Shown here one piece after another: positions 44,592 to 54,426 of a stretch of DNA of 64,000 bases; within the stretch, counting starts at the first letter, position 1; each line of letters opens with the position of its first letter. The notes beneath the pieces were generated by a model. That model saw nothing but the letters and a program-made list of their open reading frames with translations. It searched no databases and was not told the DNA's origin. The stretch comes from Pseudomonas putida (lineage in GTDB: Bacteria > Pseudomonadota > Gammaproteobacteria > Pseudomonadales > Pseudomonadaceae): NCBI RefSeq assembly GCF_025905425.1, contig NZ_CP109603.1, positions 5,596,501 through 5,660,500 on the forward strand, in the 5' to 3' direction. A program made the translations under genes and the position numbers.

Positions 44592-47045
44592 TCAGAACAG
44601 ATCCATCGGCGCTGCTTCGTCTGCTGGCAGCGGGCTCCCCGGTGCCGCACCGTTGCCCAGTTCATCCACCGACGGTGGCGAGTCTTCGGCCTTGAACAGC
44701 TCGAAGTAGGCGTTGGGCGTGCTCGGCGAGGCTGCACGGCCGCTGACCGGGTCGACCCGCAGGCTGAGGATGCCCTCCGGTTCTGCGGGCACGTGGTTAG
44801 GTTTGTCCTTGAGGGCGGCGCCCATGAAACTCATCCAGATCGGCAGTGCCGCTGTGCCACCGTATTCGCGACGGCCCAGGGTTTCGGGTTGGTCGAAACC
44901 GACCCATACCGTGGTCACGTAATCGGCGTTGTAGCCAGAGAACCAGGCGTCCTTGGACTCGTTGGTGGTACCCGTCTTGCCTGCCAGATCGGTGCGGCCC
45001 AGGGCCAGTGCACGGCGGCCGGTGCCCCGTTTGATCACGTCCTGCAGCATGCTGGTGAGGATGTAGGAGGTGCGCCCGTCAATGATCTGTTCAGCAACAA
45101 CCGGCACTTGTGGTGCCGGCGTGATCTGGCCAAAGGCGGCCGGCGCCTCGCCTGGCATCGCGGCGATGCTGATCGGCTGTTCAGGCGCGGCAAGGCCGGC
45201 CTGGTCTTCGGCGACTTGAGGCACGCGGGCCGGGTTGGCGGTGAACAGCGTATCGCCGTTGCGGCTGTCGATGCGATCGATCAGGTACGGGCTGATCTTG
45301 TAGCCGCCGTTGGCGAAGGTACTCCAGCCGGTGGCAATCTCCATCGGGGTCAGGGTCGCGGTGCCCAGTGCCAGCGACAGGTTGCGCGGCAGGTCCTGCT
45401 TGTTGAAGCCGAACTTGGCGATGTAGTCGATGGTGCGGTCCACGCCCATTGCCTGCAGCAGGCGGATCGATACCAGGTTGCGCGACTTGTACAGCGCCTC
45501 GCGCATGCGGATCGGGCCGAGGAAGGTGTTGGTGTCGTTCTTCGGTCGCCAGACCTTGTCCAGGTACTCGTCGACGAACACGATCGGCGCATCGTTGACC
45601 AGGCTGGCGGCGGTGTAGCCGCTGTCCAGTGCCGCGCTATAGATGAAAGGCTTGAAGCTCGACCCCGGTTGACGCTTGGCCTGCATGGCGCGGTTGTAGT
45701 TGCTTTGTTCGAACGAGAAGCCGCCGACCAGGGCGCGGATAGCGCCGTTGTACGGGTCAAGGGTGACCAGCGCGCTCTGTGCCCCCGGCACCTGGCTGAA
45801 CTTGAGCTTGCCGTCCTCCAGGCGTTGCAGGCGTACCAGGTCGCCGACTTGCGCAACATCTGCCGGGCTTTGCGGTGCGCGGCCCTGGGAGTTGCTATTA
45901 AGGAACGGGCGCGCCCACTTCATGGTGTCCCAGGCGACGGTTTCTTCCTGGCCGCCACGGGTCAGCACCCTGAGCCCGCTCTTGTCGACCTGGGTAACGA
46001 TGGCCGGCTCAAGGCCGCCCAGGGTGCGCTGCTTGCCCAGCTCCAGCAGCCAGGCGGCGTCGGTCTTGCCCGGGAAGCGCGACTCGGGGCCGCGGTAGCC
46101 GTGGCGCTCATCGTAGTCGGAGAGGCCGGTGAGAATGGCCTTGTTGGCCATTTCCTGCATGTCGCTCGGTACGGTAGTGGTGACGCGGAAACCTTCGGTG
46201 TAGGCGTCGCTGCCATATCGGCCGACCATCTCGGCACGGGCCATCTCGGCGACATACGGGGCGTTCACCTCGGGTGTCGGCACGTGGTAGCTGGCGTTGA
46301 GTGGCTCGGCCAGGGCGGTCTGGTAGCTGGCCTGGTCAATCTTGCCGAGCTTGTACATGCGGCCAAGAATCCAGTCGCGGCGCTCTTTTGCGCGCACCGG
46401 GTTGGCCAGCGGGTTGAAGCGCGAGGGGGCCTTGGGCAGGCCGGCGATCATCGCCATCTGTGCCAGGCTCACATCGCGGATCGACTTGCCGTAGTAGACC
46501 TGTGCGGCAGCATCGATGCCGTACGCCCGGTTGCCCAGGTAGATCTTGTTCACGTACAGCTCGAGGATTTCGTCCTTGGTCAGCTCACGTTCGATCTGCA
46601 GGGCCAGGAGAATCTCGTTGGTCTTGCGCGAGAAGCTGCGTTCGCTGGTGAGGAAGAAGTTCTTCGCCACCTGCATGGTGATGGTGCTGCCGCCCGTCTG
46701 GATATGGCCGGTTTTCACCAACTGGGTCGCGGCGCGCATCAGGCTGCTCGGGTCGACGCCGTAGTGATTGAGGAAATTGTCGTCCTCGGCTGACAGAAGC
46801 GCCTGGATAAATTGTGGGGGAATTTCCGCGAAGCGGATCGGCGAGCGGCGCATCTCGCCGAACTCGGCAATCAGCTTGCCGTCGCTGCTGTACACCCTGA
46901 GGGGGATCTGCAACTGGATGCTTCTGAGGGACTCGACCGAGGGCAGGCTAGGGCTAAGATACAGAAACGCACCGCTCACACCGAGTACGAGCGCGCTAAT
47001 GACTGCGACGGAAGACCACCAGAAGAACTTCAGCAGACGTATCAA
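44592..47045 (-). CDS. ponA: Bifunctional penicillin-binding protein 1A
   Basis: PBP1A polymerises and cross-links peptidoglycan. The 817-residue protein has one membrane anchor (about residues 8-28), a GT51 domain (EDDNFLNHYGVD, GGSTITMQVAKNFF, ELYVNKIYLG), an OB-like insert and a transpeptidase domain with SSFKP, SRN (YKSRNLVS) and KTGT. The TTG start opening IRLLKFFWWSS was chosen because a TATAAT -10 at 47116-47111 would place the mRNA start near 47104, too close for the alternative TTG at 47099. It is divergent from pilM. Confidence 0.94.
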   Translation of the reverse strand: MIRLLKFFWWSSVAVISALVLGVSGAFLYLSPSLPSVESLRSIQLQIPLRVYSSDGKLIAEFGEMRRSPIRFAEIPPQFIQALLSAEDDNFLNHYGVDPSSLMRAATQLVKTGHIQTGGSTITMQVAKNFFLTSERSFSRKTNEILLALQIERELTKDEILELYVNKIYLGNRAYGIDAAAQVYYGKSIRDVSLAQMAMIAGLPKAPSRFNPLANPVRAKERRDWILGRMYKLGKIDQASYQTALAEPLNASYHVPTPEVNAPYVAEMARAEMVGRYGSDAYTEGFRVTTTVPSDMQEMANKAILTGLSDYDERHGYRGPESRFPGKTDAAWLLELGKQRTLGGLEPAIVTQVDKSGLRVLTRGGQEETVAWDTMKWARPFLNSNSQGRAPQSPADVAQVGDLVRLQRLEDGKLKFSQVPGAQSALVTLDPYNGAIRALVGGFSFEQSNYNRAMQAKRQPGSSFKPFIYSAALDSGYTAASLVNDAPIVFVDEYLDKVWRPKNDTNTFLGPIRMREALYKSRNLVSIRLLQAMGVDRTIDYIAKFGFNKQDLPRNLSLALGTATLTPMEIATGWSTFANGGYKISPYLIDRIDSRNGDTLFTANPARVPQVAEDQAGLAAPEQPISIAAMPGEAPAAFGQITPAPQVPVVAEQIIDGRTSYILTSMLQDVIKRGTGRRALALGRTDLAGKTGTTNESKDAWFSGYNADYVTTVWVGFDQPETLGRREYGGTAALPIWMSFMGAALKDKPNHVPAEPEGILSLRVDPVSGRAASPSTPNAYFELFKAEDSPPSVDELGNGAAPGSPLPADEAAPMDLF

Positions 47046-47110
47046 GGCTTTTGGGCGTCCAGGTTGATAAGTGAATTGCGTACGGGTCCGGCGGACCAAA
47101 AACGCTGGGC

Positions 47111-47116
47111 ATTATA
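47111..47116 (-). promoter_or_regulatory. -10 element of the ponA promoter
   Basis: On the minus strand TATAAT is a perfect -10, preceded by TGCT. No good -35 hexamer is seen at the usual distance. The predicted transcript would have a leader of about 58 bases to the chosen TTG. Confidence 0.5.
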
Positions 47117-47223
47117 AGCATTTTTTCGCCTTGCCGGGTGACCGGCCAGGTGGCCCGTCGATCCGTTCGGCCGCTGAGACCTAGGGTTGACGCGGGTTTG
47201 CGGCATACAGCAAGGGAACAGCG

Positions 47224-48087
47224 ATGCTTGGACGTTTGGGCATGGATGCCGGTTCATTGATGGGGGTGGAAATCGCCCCTGACTCGGTTCGGATTGTGCA
47301 GCTGCAACGACGCAATGGGCGCTGCAAGGTGGCGGCATGGGTGCACGAGCCGTATGAACCGTACACGGGCAGCGACTGGGCAAGTGACCCGGCGCGCGTG
47401 GTGGCTGCCTTGCGGCGTGCCTACAGGCGCAGTGGCAGCCGGCAGCGGCGTGTCGCGGTAGCGCTGCCGGCGAATCAAGTGATCTGCAAGTCATGCCAAT
47501 TACCGGCAGGCCAGCGTGAAGCCGACATGGAGGCGCAGCTGTTGGCCGAGGCCGATCGGCTGTTTCCTTTTCCGCTTGAGGACTTGGCCTTGGACTTTCA
47601 GGTGCTTGGCCCTTCCGAGGCTCAGGCCGGCTGCCTGGAGGTCATGGTGGCGGCCTGTCGCGAGCGTTCACTGGAGCCCGTCGAAGCCCTGATTGCTGCC
47701 GCCGGGCTGCACCTGGAGGCGATGGAGGTCGACAGTATCGCCTTGCAGCGCATGTTGCCGCAGAGCAACCCTGCGGTTCGGGCATTGCTGCGCCTGGAGG
47801 CGCAAGGCGCGACGCTGCATTGCTGGCGACAGGGCGTGCCCGTGCAGCGCCGCGAGCTGCACTTCGAGCAAATGCCTGGCCAACTGCAAACACTTTTGTC
47901 CGACGAAACTCAGCTTGATTGCTTGCTGGTCGCCAGCAGCTCGGTGATCGAGCCGGGTTGGCTTGAAGGGTTGAGCGCACAGATGCAACTGCCCTGTCGG
48001 CGGCTGCCTGTTGTGGCTGGGCTGGAGCCTGGTGAAGGTGGGATGCTCCTGGCATGCGCCTTGTCGCTCGGAGGCCTGCGTCCATGA
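47224..48087 (+). CDS. pilM: PilM-like type IV pilus assembly ATPase-fold protein, short form
   Basis: PilM is a cytoplasmic actin-like protein that binds the PilN N-terminus. This one has 287 residues against about 354 in P. aeruginosa, closer to the HofM size of enterobacteria. The N-terminal MGVEIAPDSVRIVQLQRRNG and ALPANQVICKSCQLPAG fit the family. The middle (AEADRLFPFPLEDLALDFQV) is the conserved PilM helix. It overlaps pilN by 4 bases (ATGA). Confidence 0.85.
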   Translation: MLGRLGMDAGSLMGVEIAPDSVRIVQLQRRNGRCKVAAWVHEPYEPYTGSDWASDPARVVAALRRAYRRSGSRQRRVAVALPANQVICKSCQLPAGQREADMEAQLLAEADRLFPFPLEDLALDFQVLGPSEAQAGCLEVMVAACRERSLEPVEALIAAAGLHLEAMEVDSIALQRMLPQSNPAVRALLRLEAQGATLHCWRQGVPVQRRELHFEQMPGQLQTLLSDETQLDCLLVASSSVIEPGWLEGLSAQMQLPCRRLPVVAGLEPGEGGMLLACALSLGGLRP

Positions 48088-48620
48088 TGCGCCTGAACCT
48101 ATTGCCGTGGCGTGAGCGGCAGCGCCGGTCGATGCTTCGGCGCTTCCAATGGATGTTGTTGGGCAGTGCAGTGCTGGCGCTTTGTTGCGTGATGTTGATC
48201 GACCAACTGGCGCGCCAGCGCGCGCAGCAGCAAGCCTTGAGTAATGTCAGCCGCCAGTCCGACCTTGCGCTGTTCGACCAGCGATTGGAGCAGCACGCCG
48301 GTGTGCGTGCGGCCCACGATGCCGCGCAGCAACAGGCTGTGGTGTTGGCCCGCCTGCGTGCCGATCAAGGGGTACTTCCTGCCTTGTTCGAAGATCTGGA
48401 AGCCGCGTTGCCCGCAGGCCTGCAGCTCACAGAGCTGAAACTTGCGGACGGCCGCTTGCAAGTGACAGGCCTGGCCGTGTCCGGCGCCGTGGTCGCCCAG
48501 TTCATGCGCGACCTGGAACGATCCGCTGTGCTGCAAGGCCTGGAGCTCAAGCACGTGAAGGGCATGCCCACGGGCGATCAGTTCGTCCTGACCGCGCACG
48601 TGTCGGTGTTCTGGTCGTGA
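48084..48620 (+). CDS. pilN: PilN-like type IV pilus alignment protein
   Basis: PilN is a single-pass inner-membrane protein linking PilM to PilO. The 178-residue protein has the PilM-binding motif RLNLLPWRERQ at the N-terminus, one membrane segment (MLLGSAVLALCCVMLI), a coiled coil and a ferredoxin-like C-terminal domain (LPAGLQLTELKLADGRLQVT). It overlaps both neighbours by 4 bases. Confidence 0.88.
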   Translation: MMRLNLLPWRERQRRSMLRRFQWMLLGSAVLALCCVMLIDQLARQRAQQQALSNVSRQSDLALFDQRLEQHAGVRAAHDAAQQQAVVLARLRADQGVLPALFEDLEAALPAGLQLTELKLADGRLQVTGLAVSGAVVAQFMRDLERSAVLQGLELKHVKGMPTGDQFVLTAHVSVFWS

Positions 48621-49633
48621 GTGCAGTATGGAGGATGGGCTGGCAACGAATGGTCGAGCGTTCCAGCCGCTTCAGGTGGAGTGCTTCGGTCAGTCTTGGT
48701 GTGCTGTTGCTGGCGTTGGGATGTGGCATCCGCTTGCCGGAGTTACGGCACTCCCAAGGGCAGATAGATGCACAGCATGAGCAATTGAACGAGGAACACT
48801 CGGCCAAGGCGGCTCAAGTACTGGAGCTGACGCACCTGGAGGATTCGCTGGCCGCCGCACAGCAGGCACTTGAGGCTACCCGATGGCACCTTTCGGCGGG
48901 GGAGCGCATGAGTGACCTGCTCGATTTCCTAGCCGCCTCGGGGCATGAACATGGCCTGTTGTTCGAGCGGCTCGACGTCCATGACGAAGTGAGTCAACCC
49001 GATTACCGGACAACCCCGCTGGATGTGCATGTGGTGGGGCGCTATGCAGCATTGCGTGTCTGGCTGGACGAGTGGCTTGGCCAGACCCGGTTGCTGCGTG
49101 TCGGTGACATGAACATGAGCCAAGCCGATGGGCGGCCTGGTTTGTTGCGTTTGCGCCTGAAGGTTGATGCCTATCATGCCAATGCAACACCTCCGGCTCC
49201 TGTAGCGCTGGCGCATGTGCCCGCGCGGGCAGCGGCCATGCCGCCTTCGCTTGACCCCTTCTCCTCTTCAGCAGTGCGGATGCCGCCTGACGGGCTGGGC
49301 GGGGTGCCCTTGGTGCAGTTGGAAATGGTTGGCAGCTTGGCGCGCGGCGGCATGCATGAAGCGCTGCTGCTGTCTGCGGGCCAGCTGTTTCGTGTGCGCC
49401 CAGGCGATCGCTTGGGCCGCGATGAAGGCGTTGTGGTGCGCGTCGATGCGCAGCAGGTCGAAGTGCGCGAGCGATGGTTCGTGGCCAGTGCATGGCAAGA
49501 GCGCACAGCAATACTCACGCTCAGAAAACCCTTGGACAAGGAGGTCCTGGACAACGATGAAGAGGCTATGGAAATGGGTGGCGGCGTTCGCGCTGTCAAT
49601 CCCGATAGCGTCAGCAACGTCCTACCGGGGTGA
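48617..49633 (+). CDS. PilO-PilP fusion protein
   Basis: This single 338-residue frame joins two pilus proteins that are usually separate. Residues 1-186 are PilO-like: a membrane segment at 24-42, a coiled coil (to about 95) and the PilO domain (LLFERLDVH, LDVHVVGRYAALRVWLDEWL). A linker rich in Ala and Pro (187-212) leads to a PilP-like beta domain (213-306) with DPFSS, LVQLEMVGSLARGG and FRVRPGDRLGRDEGVV. The lipoprotein signal of normal PilP is absent. The start is a GTG overlapping the pilN stop by 4 bases. The end overlaps pilQ by 77 bases. Confidence 0.85.
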   Translation: MSAVWRMGWQRMVERSSRFRWSASVSLGVLLLALGCGIRLPELRHSQGQIDAQHEQLNEEHSAKAAQVLELTHLEDSLAAAQQALEATRWHLSAGERMSDLLDFLAASGHEHGLLFERLDVHDEVSQPDYRTTPLDVHVVGRYAALRVWLDEWLGQTRLLRVGDMNMSQADGRPGLLRLRLKVDAYHANATPPAPVALAHVPARAAAMPPSLDPFSSSAVRMPPDGLGGVPLVQLEMVGSLARGGMHEALLLSAGQLFRVRPGDRLGRDEGVVVRVDAQQVEVRERWFVASAWQERTAILTLRKPLDKEVLDNDEEAMEMGGGVRAVNPDSVSNVLPG

Positions 49634-50825
49634 GCCGCTGTCGCTGAACTTTCAGGATGTGCAGGTGCGCGCCGTGTTGCAGGTGCTGGCTGATTACGCC
49701 GGTGTGAACCTGGTCGCCAGCGACTCGGTGCAGGGCAGCATCACCTTGCGCCTGCAGGACGTGCCGTGGGACCAGGCGCTGGATCTGGTGCTGCGCAGCA
49801 AGGGCCTGGCACGCCACGAGGAGGGCAATGTGCTGCTTGTGGCGCCTGCGGCCGAACTCGCCGGGCAATCGCTTGACGCCCGGGTGGGCCAGGTGTTGGA
49901 TGCGCAGTTGCAGCCCTTGCGGCGCGAGCTGATGCCGATCCATCACGCCAAGGCCTCAGAGCTCGCAGAGCTGTTGCTGGCAACCCTGGCGGACGACGGC
50001 ATCCTGACCGGGCGAGGCAGTTTGAGCGTCGATGCGCGCACCAATACCCTGGTGGCGTATCAACCCGCTGATCGCCTTGCCGAGCTGCGCCAACTGGTGG
50101 CGCAACTGGATGTGCCAGTGCGCCAGGTGGCGATCGAGGCGCGCATCGTCGAAGCCAATGTCGATTACGAAAAGAGCCTTGGCGTGCGTTGGGGCAAGCC
50201 CTTGTACGCCGAGAATGTGCGGCCAGGCAAAGAGCTGTTCGTCGACCTTGGGGTGGAACGGGCCGTCGCCAGTGTGGGCCTGGGCCTGCTGCGGGGAGAC
50301 ATCTTGCTCGACCTTGAGCTCAGTGCCATGGAAAAGAGCGGCAATGGTGAAATCATCTCGCAGCCCAAGGTCGTCACGGCCGACAAGGAAACCGCCAGAA
50401 TCCTCAAAGGCACCGAGGTGCCCTACCAGGAAACCAGCAAGAGTGGCGCCACCTCCGTGTCGTTTCGCGAAGCGTCGCTGTCGCTGGAGGTCACCCCGCA
50501 AATCACCCCGGACAACAAGGTCATCATGACCGTCAGGGTGACCAAGGACGAACCGGATTACGTCAATGCCTTGAACAATGTGCCGCCAATCCGCAAGAAC
50601 GAGGTAAACGCCAAGGTTCGCGTGGCTGACGGCGAGACGATCGTGATCGGTGGCGTCTACTCGACCACGCAAAACAATGTGGTCGACAAGGTGCCATTTT
50701 TCGGCGATCTGCCGTATGTTGGGCGGCTGTTTCGACGCGATGTACTACAAGAGAAAAAATCCGAGCTGCTGGTCTTCCTGACTCCGCGTATCATGAGTGA
50801 CCAGGCGATTGCTGTGAGTCGTTGA
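49557..50825 (+). CDS. pilQ: Minimal PilQ/HofQ-type outer-membrane secretin
   Basis: The secretin forms the outer-membrane pore for the pilus or DNA uptake. This one has 422 residues against about 710 in P. aeruginosa. It has a signal peptide ([20 protein letters not shown]), an STN domain ([20 protein letters not shown]), one N1 domain and the secretin domain ([32 protein letters not shown]). The AMIN peptidoglycan-binding domains are missing. The size fits HofQ/ComE-type secretins. AAGGAGG lies 12 bases before the ATG. aroK begins 4 bases after the stop. Confidence 0.9.
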   Translation: MKRLWKWVAAFALSIPIASATSYRGEPLSLNFQDVQVRAVLQVLADYAGVNLVASDSVQGSITLRLQDVPWDQALDLVLRSKGLARHEEGNVLLVAPAAELAGQSLDARVGQVLDAQLQPLRRELMPIHHAKASELAELLLATLADDGILTGRGSLSVDARTNTLVAYQPADRLAELRQLVAQLDVPVRQVAIEARIVEANVDYEKSLGVRWGKPLYAENVRPGKELFVDLGVERAVASVGLGLLRGDILLDLELSAMEKSGNGEIISQPKVVTADKETARILKGTEVPYQETSKSGATSVSFREASLSLEVTPQITPDNKVIMTVRVTKDEPDYVNALNNVPPIRKNEVNAKVRVADGETIVIGGVYSTTQNNVVDKVPFFGDLPYVGRLFRRDVLQEKKSELLVFLTPRIMSDQAIAVSR

Positions 50826-50829
50826 TTCT

Positions 50830-51348
50830 GTGCGAAATTTGATACTTGTGGGGCCCATGGGCGCTGGTAAAAGCACCATCGGACGCCTATTGGCCAAAGA
50901 GCTGCGCCTGCTGTTCAAGGATTCCGACAAGGAAATCGAACTGCGATGCGGCGCCAACATCCCGTGGATCTTCGACAAAGAAGGCGAGCCGGGTTTCCGT
51001 GACCGTGAGCAGGCGATGATCGCCGAGCTCTGCGCGCTCGATGGCGTGGTTCTGGCGACCGGTGGCGGCGCGGTCATGCGCGAAGCCAATCGCCAGGCGC
51101 TGCACCAGGGCGGCCGGGTGATCTACCTGCATGCCTCGGTGGAGCAGCAGGTCGGGCGTACCGCTCGCGATCGCAATCGCCCTCTGTTGCGCACCGCCAA
51201 TCCGGAAGCGACTCTGCGTGCCTTGCTCGAAGCCCGCGATCCGCTGTACCGCGAGATCGCCGACCTGGTCGTTGAAACCGACGAGCGGCCACCGCGCATG
51301 GTGGTGATCGATATTCTCGAACGCTTGCAGCAGTTGCCGCCCCGATAA
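50830..51348 (+). CDS. aroK: Shikimate kinase
   Basis: AroK phosphorylates shikimate in aromatic amino-acid synthesis. The 172-residue protein has the P-loop GPMGAGKST (Lys14), the KDSDKEIE Asp motif and GGGAV. It starts with GTG only 4 bases after pilQ, so it is probably coupled to the pilus genes. aroB follows, the standard order. Confidence 0.97.
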   Translation: MRNLILVGPMGAGKSTIGRLLAKELRLLFKDSDKEIELRCGANIPWIFDKEGEPGFRDREQAMIAELCALDGVVLATGGGAVMREANRQALHQGGRVIYLHASVEQQVGRTARDRNRPLLRTANPEATLRALLEARDPLYREIADLVVETDERPPRMVVIDILERLQQLPPR

Positions 51349-51444
51349 GCCGGGACTATTCTCGGCCACCAGCGCCGAGGCGAGGTTCAACTTACCGCGT
51401 GCGTCGCTCAAGCGGCGCCGCGCCCAAGTACATTGTGGGGATAC

Positions 51445-52542
51445 ATGCAGACACTAAAGGTCGACCTGGGCGAGCGTAGCTACCCGATCTACATTGGCGA
51501 AGGCCTGCTGGACCAGCCTGAGCTGCTGGCGCCGCATATTGCCGGGCGGCAGGTCGCCATCGTTTCCAACGAAACCGTCGCGCCACTGTACCTCGAACGC
51601 CTGGCCAAGACCCTTGGTGCGTATTCAGTGTTGCCCGTGGTGTTGCCTGATGGCGAAGCCTACAAGAACTGGGAAACGCTGCAGTTGATCTTCGATGGCC
51701 TGCTCACCGCCCGCCACGACCGTCGCACCACCGTGGTGGCCCTCGGCGGCGGCGTGATCGGCGACATGGCCGGTTTTGCCGCCGCCTGTTACCAGCGCGG
51801 CGTCGATTTCATCCAGGTGCCAACCACCCTGCTGTCCCAGGTCGATTCCTCGGTCGGTGGCAAGACCGGCATCAACCACCCGCTGGGCAAGAACATGGTC
51901 GGTGCTTTCTATCAGCCCAACGCAGTGCTGATCGACACCACCAGCCTCAAGACCTTGCCCGCGCGTGAGTTGTCCGCGGGCCTGGCCGAAGTGATCAAGT
52001 ACGGTCTGATCTGCGACAAACCTTTCCTCGGTTGGCTTGAGGACAATATGAATGCCCTGCGTGCCCTGGATAGCGCGGCGCTGACCGAAGCCATTCGCCG
52101 CTCCTGCGCGGCCAAGGCTGCCGTGGTCGGCGCAGACGAGCGCGAATCGGGCGTGCGGGCGACTCTGAACCTTGGACATACCTTCGGGCATGCCATCGAA
52201 ACCCATATGGGTTACGGCGTCTGGCTGCACGGCGAAGCCGTGTCGGCGGGCACGGTGATGGCCCTGGAAATGTCCATGCGCCTGGGCTGGATCGACCAGA
52301 CCGAGCGCGATCGCGCAATCCGCCTGTTGCAGGACGCAGGTTTGCCGGTGGTGCCACCACAGGAAATGACCCCGGCGCATTTCATGGAGCATATGGCGGT
52401 CGACAAGAAGGTGCTCGACGGTCGTCTGCGTCTGGTGCTGTTGCGCCAGATGGGCGAGGCCGTGGTAACCGACGACTATCCGAAAGAGATTCTTCAGGCC
52501 ACGCTGTCGGCGGATTACCGCGCGATCGTGGCCCAGCTTTGA
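51445..52542 (+). CDS. aroB: 3-Dehydroquinate synthase
   Basis: AroB makes 3-dehydroquinate from DAHP, using NAD and zinc. The 365-residue protein has the NAD loop [15 protein letters not shown] and metal-site regions [22 protein letters not shown] and HGEAVSAG. The ATG opening [15 protein letters not shown] was chosen, with GGGG 6-9 bases upstream. It lies between aroK and the damX-like gene. Confidence 0.97.
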   Translation: MQTLKVDLGERSYPIYIGEGLLDQPELLAPHIAGRQVAIVSNETVAPLYLERLAKTLGAYSVLPVVLPDGEAYKNWETLQLIFDGLLTARHDRRTTVVALGGGVIGDMAGFAAACYQRGVDFIQVPTTLLSQVDSSVGGKTGINHPLGKNMVGAFYQPNAVLIDTTSLKTLPARELSAGLAEVIKYGLICDKPFLGWLEDNMNALRALDSAALTEAIRRSCAAKAAVVGADERESGVRATLNLGHTFGHAIETHMGYGVWLHGEAVSAGTVMALEMSMRLGWIDQTERDRAIRLLQDAGLPVVPPQEMTPAHFMEHMAVDKKVLDGRLRLVLLRQMGEAVVTDDYPKEILQATLSADYRAIVAQL

Positions 52543-52557
52543 GGTTGTGACAGCGCA

Positions 52558-54195
52558 ATGACCAGTTTGCATGCCGATGAGGCCTTTCTCGACCATTACC
52601 AGTTGAGCCACGATCCGTTCGCGCCCCGCGTGCCCGGATTCAAGTTTTTCCCGGCCCAGCGCAAGCCTGTGCTGGGCCAGCTGCATCACCTGGCCCGCTA
52701 CAGCCAGCTGATGCTGGTTGTCACCGGCCCCCTGGGCAGCGGCAAGACCTTGCTGCGCCAGGCCCTGGTGGCCAGTACCAACAAGCAATCGGTGCAGAGC
52801 GTGGTGGTTTCCGCCCGTGGCGCCAGCGATGCGGCCAGCGTGCTCGGCCAGGTCGCGCAGTCGCTGGAAGTGGCTCAGCCCGAGGTCCAGGCCATCCTGT
52901 CCAAGGTGGTGCAACTGGCGCTGACCGGGCAAGAAGTGTATTTGCTGGTGGATGATGCGGAACAACTCGACGAGTCGGCACTCCAAGCGTTGCTGGAGCT
53001 GGCGGCGGGTGTTCCGGAAGGGCGCCCGCACGTGTTCCTGTTCGGCGAATCGTCGCTGATTGCTGGGTTGGATGAGCTGAGTATCGAGGAAGAACGATTC
53101 CACGTCATCGAGCTCGCCCCCTACAGCGAAGAAGAGACCCGCGAGTACCTGGAGCAGCGTCTGGATGGCGCCGGTCAGGGCATCGAGGTGTTCACCCGTG
53201 AACAGATCGTCGATATCCATGAGCACTCCGACGGTTGGCCTGGCAATATCAACCAGGTTGCCCGTGACACTTTGATCGAAGCCATGATCGCCAGCCGTTC
53301 GACGGCCAAGCGACCATCCATGGGGTTGAAAATGCCTAAGAAACACGTGCTCGCGCTGTCCGCTGTGGTCGTGGTCGCCGTTGCTGCCGCGGTTCTCATG
53401 CCCAAAAAAGGCGACAAGGCACCTGCCGAGGTGCCGGCTACCCAGGCTCAGTTGCCATCAGGTGAAGGCCAGCCGGGCGCTGCCCAGGCCAATAACGGCA
53501 ACCCGGCCATCGAGTTCTCCGGCTCGTCCCAGCCGATGCCACTGCCGCTGGTTGGGCAGTCGCAGCCGGTGATGCGTGAGCCGCTGGCCCAGGCCGCTGG
53601 CATGGGTGATGGCGAAGAAGGCAGCCCGGCAGGCAATACCGCACTGCAGCCTGGCAACCCGCCGACCGTGACCACCATCGCACCGCCACAAGGTGTACCG
53701 GCGGGGCCTGCACCTGCGCCTGCGCAGCCAATCGCCAGTGCGCCGGTTCAAGCGGTTGCGCCTGCGCCAAAACCTGTCGCAACCCAGCCTGTAAAACCGG
53801 TTGCGCCTGCCAAGCCTGCGCCTGCGCCGACCCAGGTCGCTACCGCCAAGCCAGCCCCCAAGCCAGCGGCCAAGCCTGTCGAGAAGCCAGCGGCCAGCGG
53901 CAGCAGCGGTGGTGGCTGGTATGCAGGCCAGAAGCCGAGCAATTACGTGGTGCAGATCCTCGGCACCAGCTCCGAAGCGTCGGCCCAGGCGTTCGTCAAG
54001 GCTCAGGGTGGCGACTATCGCTACTTCAAGAAAAACCTGCAGGGCAAGCCACTGTATGTTGTGACCTACGGCAGCTTCGCCAACCGCGACGCAGCGGTAG
54101 CGGCAATCAAGAACTTGCCAGCGAAGGTCCAGGCTGGTAAACCTTGGCCACGTACCGTCGCCAGCGTCCAACAAGAGCTGGCCTCGGCCCGCTGA
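52558..54195 (+). CDS. damX: DamX-like AAA/SPOR cell-division protein
   Basis: The 545-residue protein has an N-terminal AAA ATPase domain (Walker A GPLGSGKT near residue 57, Walker B LLVDDAEQ), one membrane segment (about 263-281), a long Ala/Pro/Gln/Lys-rich periplasmic linker and a C-terminal SPOR domain (YVVQILGTSSEASAQAF onward) that binds septal glycan. This is the DamX layout, and its place after aroB matches enterobacteria, where dam follows; here no dam is present. It begins 15 bases after aroB. Confidence 0.9.
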   Translation: MTSLHADEAFLDHYQLSHDPFAPRVPGFKFFPAQRKPVLGQLHHLARYSQLMLVVTGPLGSGKTLLRQALVASTNKQSVQSVVVSARGASDAASVLGQVAQSLEVAQPEVQAILSKVVQLALTGQEVYLLVDDAEQLDESALQALLELAAGVPEGRPHVFLFGESSLIAGLDELSIEEERFHVIELAPYSEEETREYLEQRLDGAGQGIEVFTREQIVDIHEHSDGWPGNINQVARDTLIEAMIASRSTAKRPSMGLKMPKKHVLALSAVVVVAVAAAVLMPKKGDKAPAEVPATQAQLPSGEGQPGAAQANNGNPAIEFSGSSQPMPLPLVGQSQPVMREPLAQAAGMGDGEEGSPAGNTALQPGNPPTVTTIAPPQGVPAGPAPAPAQPIASAPVQAVAPAPKPVATQPVKPVAPAKPAPAPTQVATAKPAPKPAAKPVEKPAASGSSGGGWYAGQKPSNYVVQILGTSSEASAQAFVKAQGGDYRYFKKNLQGKPLYVVTYGSFANRDAAVAAIKNLPAKVQAGKPWPRTVASVQQELASAR

Positions 54196-54255
54196 TACCT
54201 GCCGGGCGGCATCACCCCGCCGCCCAGTTGCTGAGCGAATCCTGACTTTTCGTCT

Positions 54256-54287
54256 AGCCTGCTGCGCCTGAGCGCGGCAGGCTTTTC
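54256..54287 (+). terminator. Intrinsic terminator after damX
   Basis: AGCCTGC pairs with GCAGGCT, enclosing a second GCGC/GCGC stem with a CTGA loop, followed by TTT. It closes the pilM-damX operon. Confidence 0.75.
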
Positions 54288-54380
54288 TGTCCCAGACTGC
54301 CGGCCACAAGCCTCTCTTGCAGTCATGGCTGAAACGCTTCAGACTCAAGCCGAGCCGCTATCACGGCGCATGGCGCAAAA

Positions 54381-54426
54381 CATTCAAAATTGCGACATAA
54401 ATTTTCAATGGTGAGACATGAAAATT
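54381..54426. promoter_or_regulatory. Three related AT-rich sites upstream of gltB
   Basis: CATTCAAAATT (54381), CATTGAAAATT on the minus strand (54410 to 54400) and CATGAAAATT (54417) share the core CAT(T)nAAAATT. They sit about 145-190 bases before the gltB start and may be sites for a regulator of nitrogen genes. Unproven. Confidence 0.35.
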
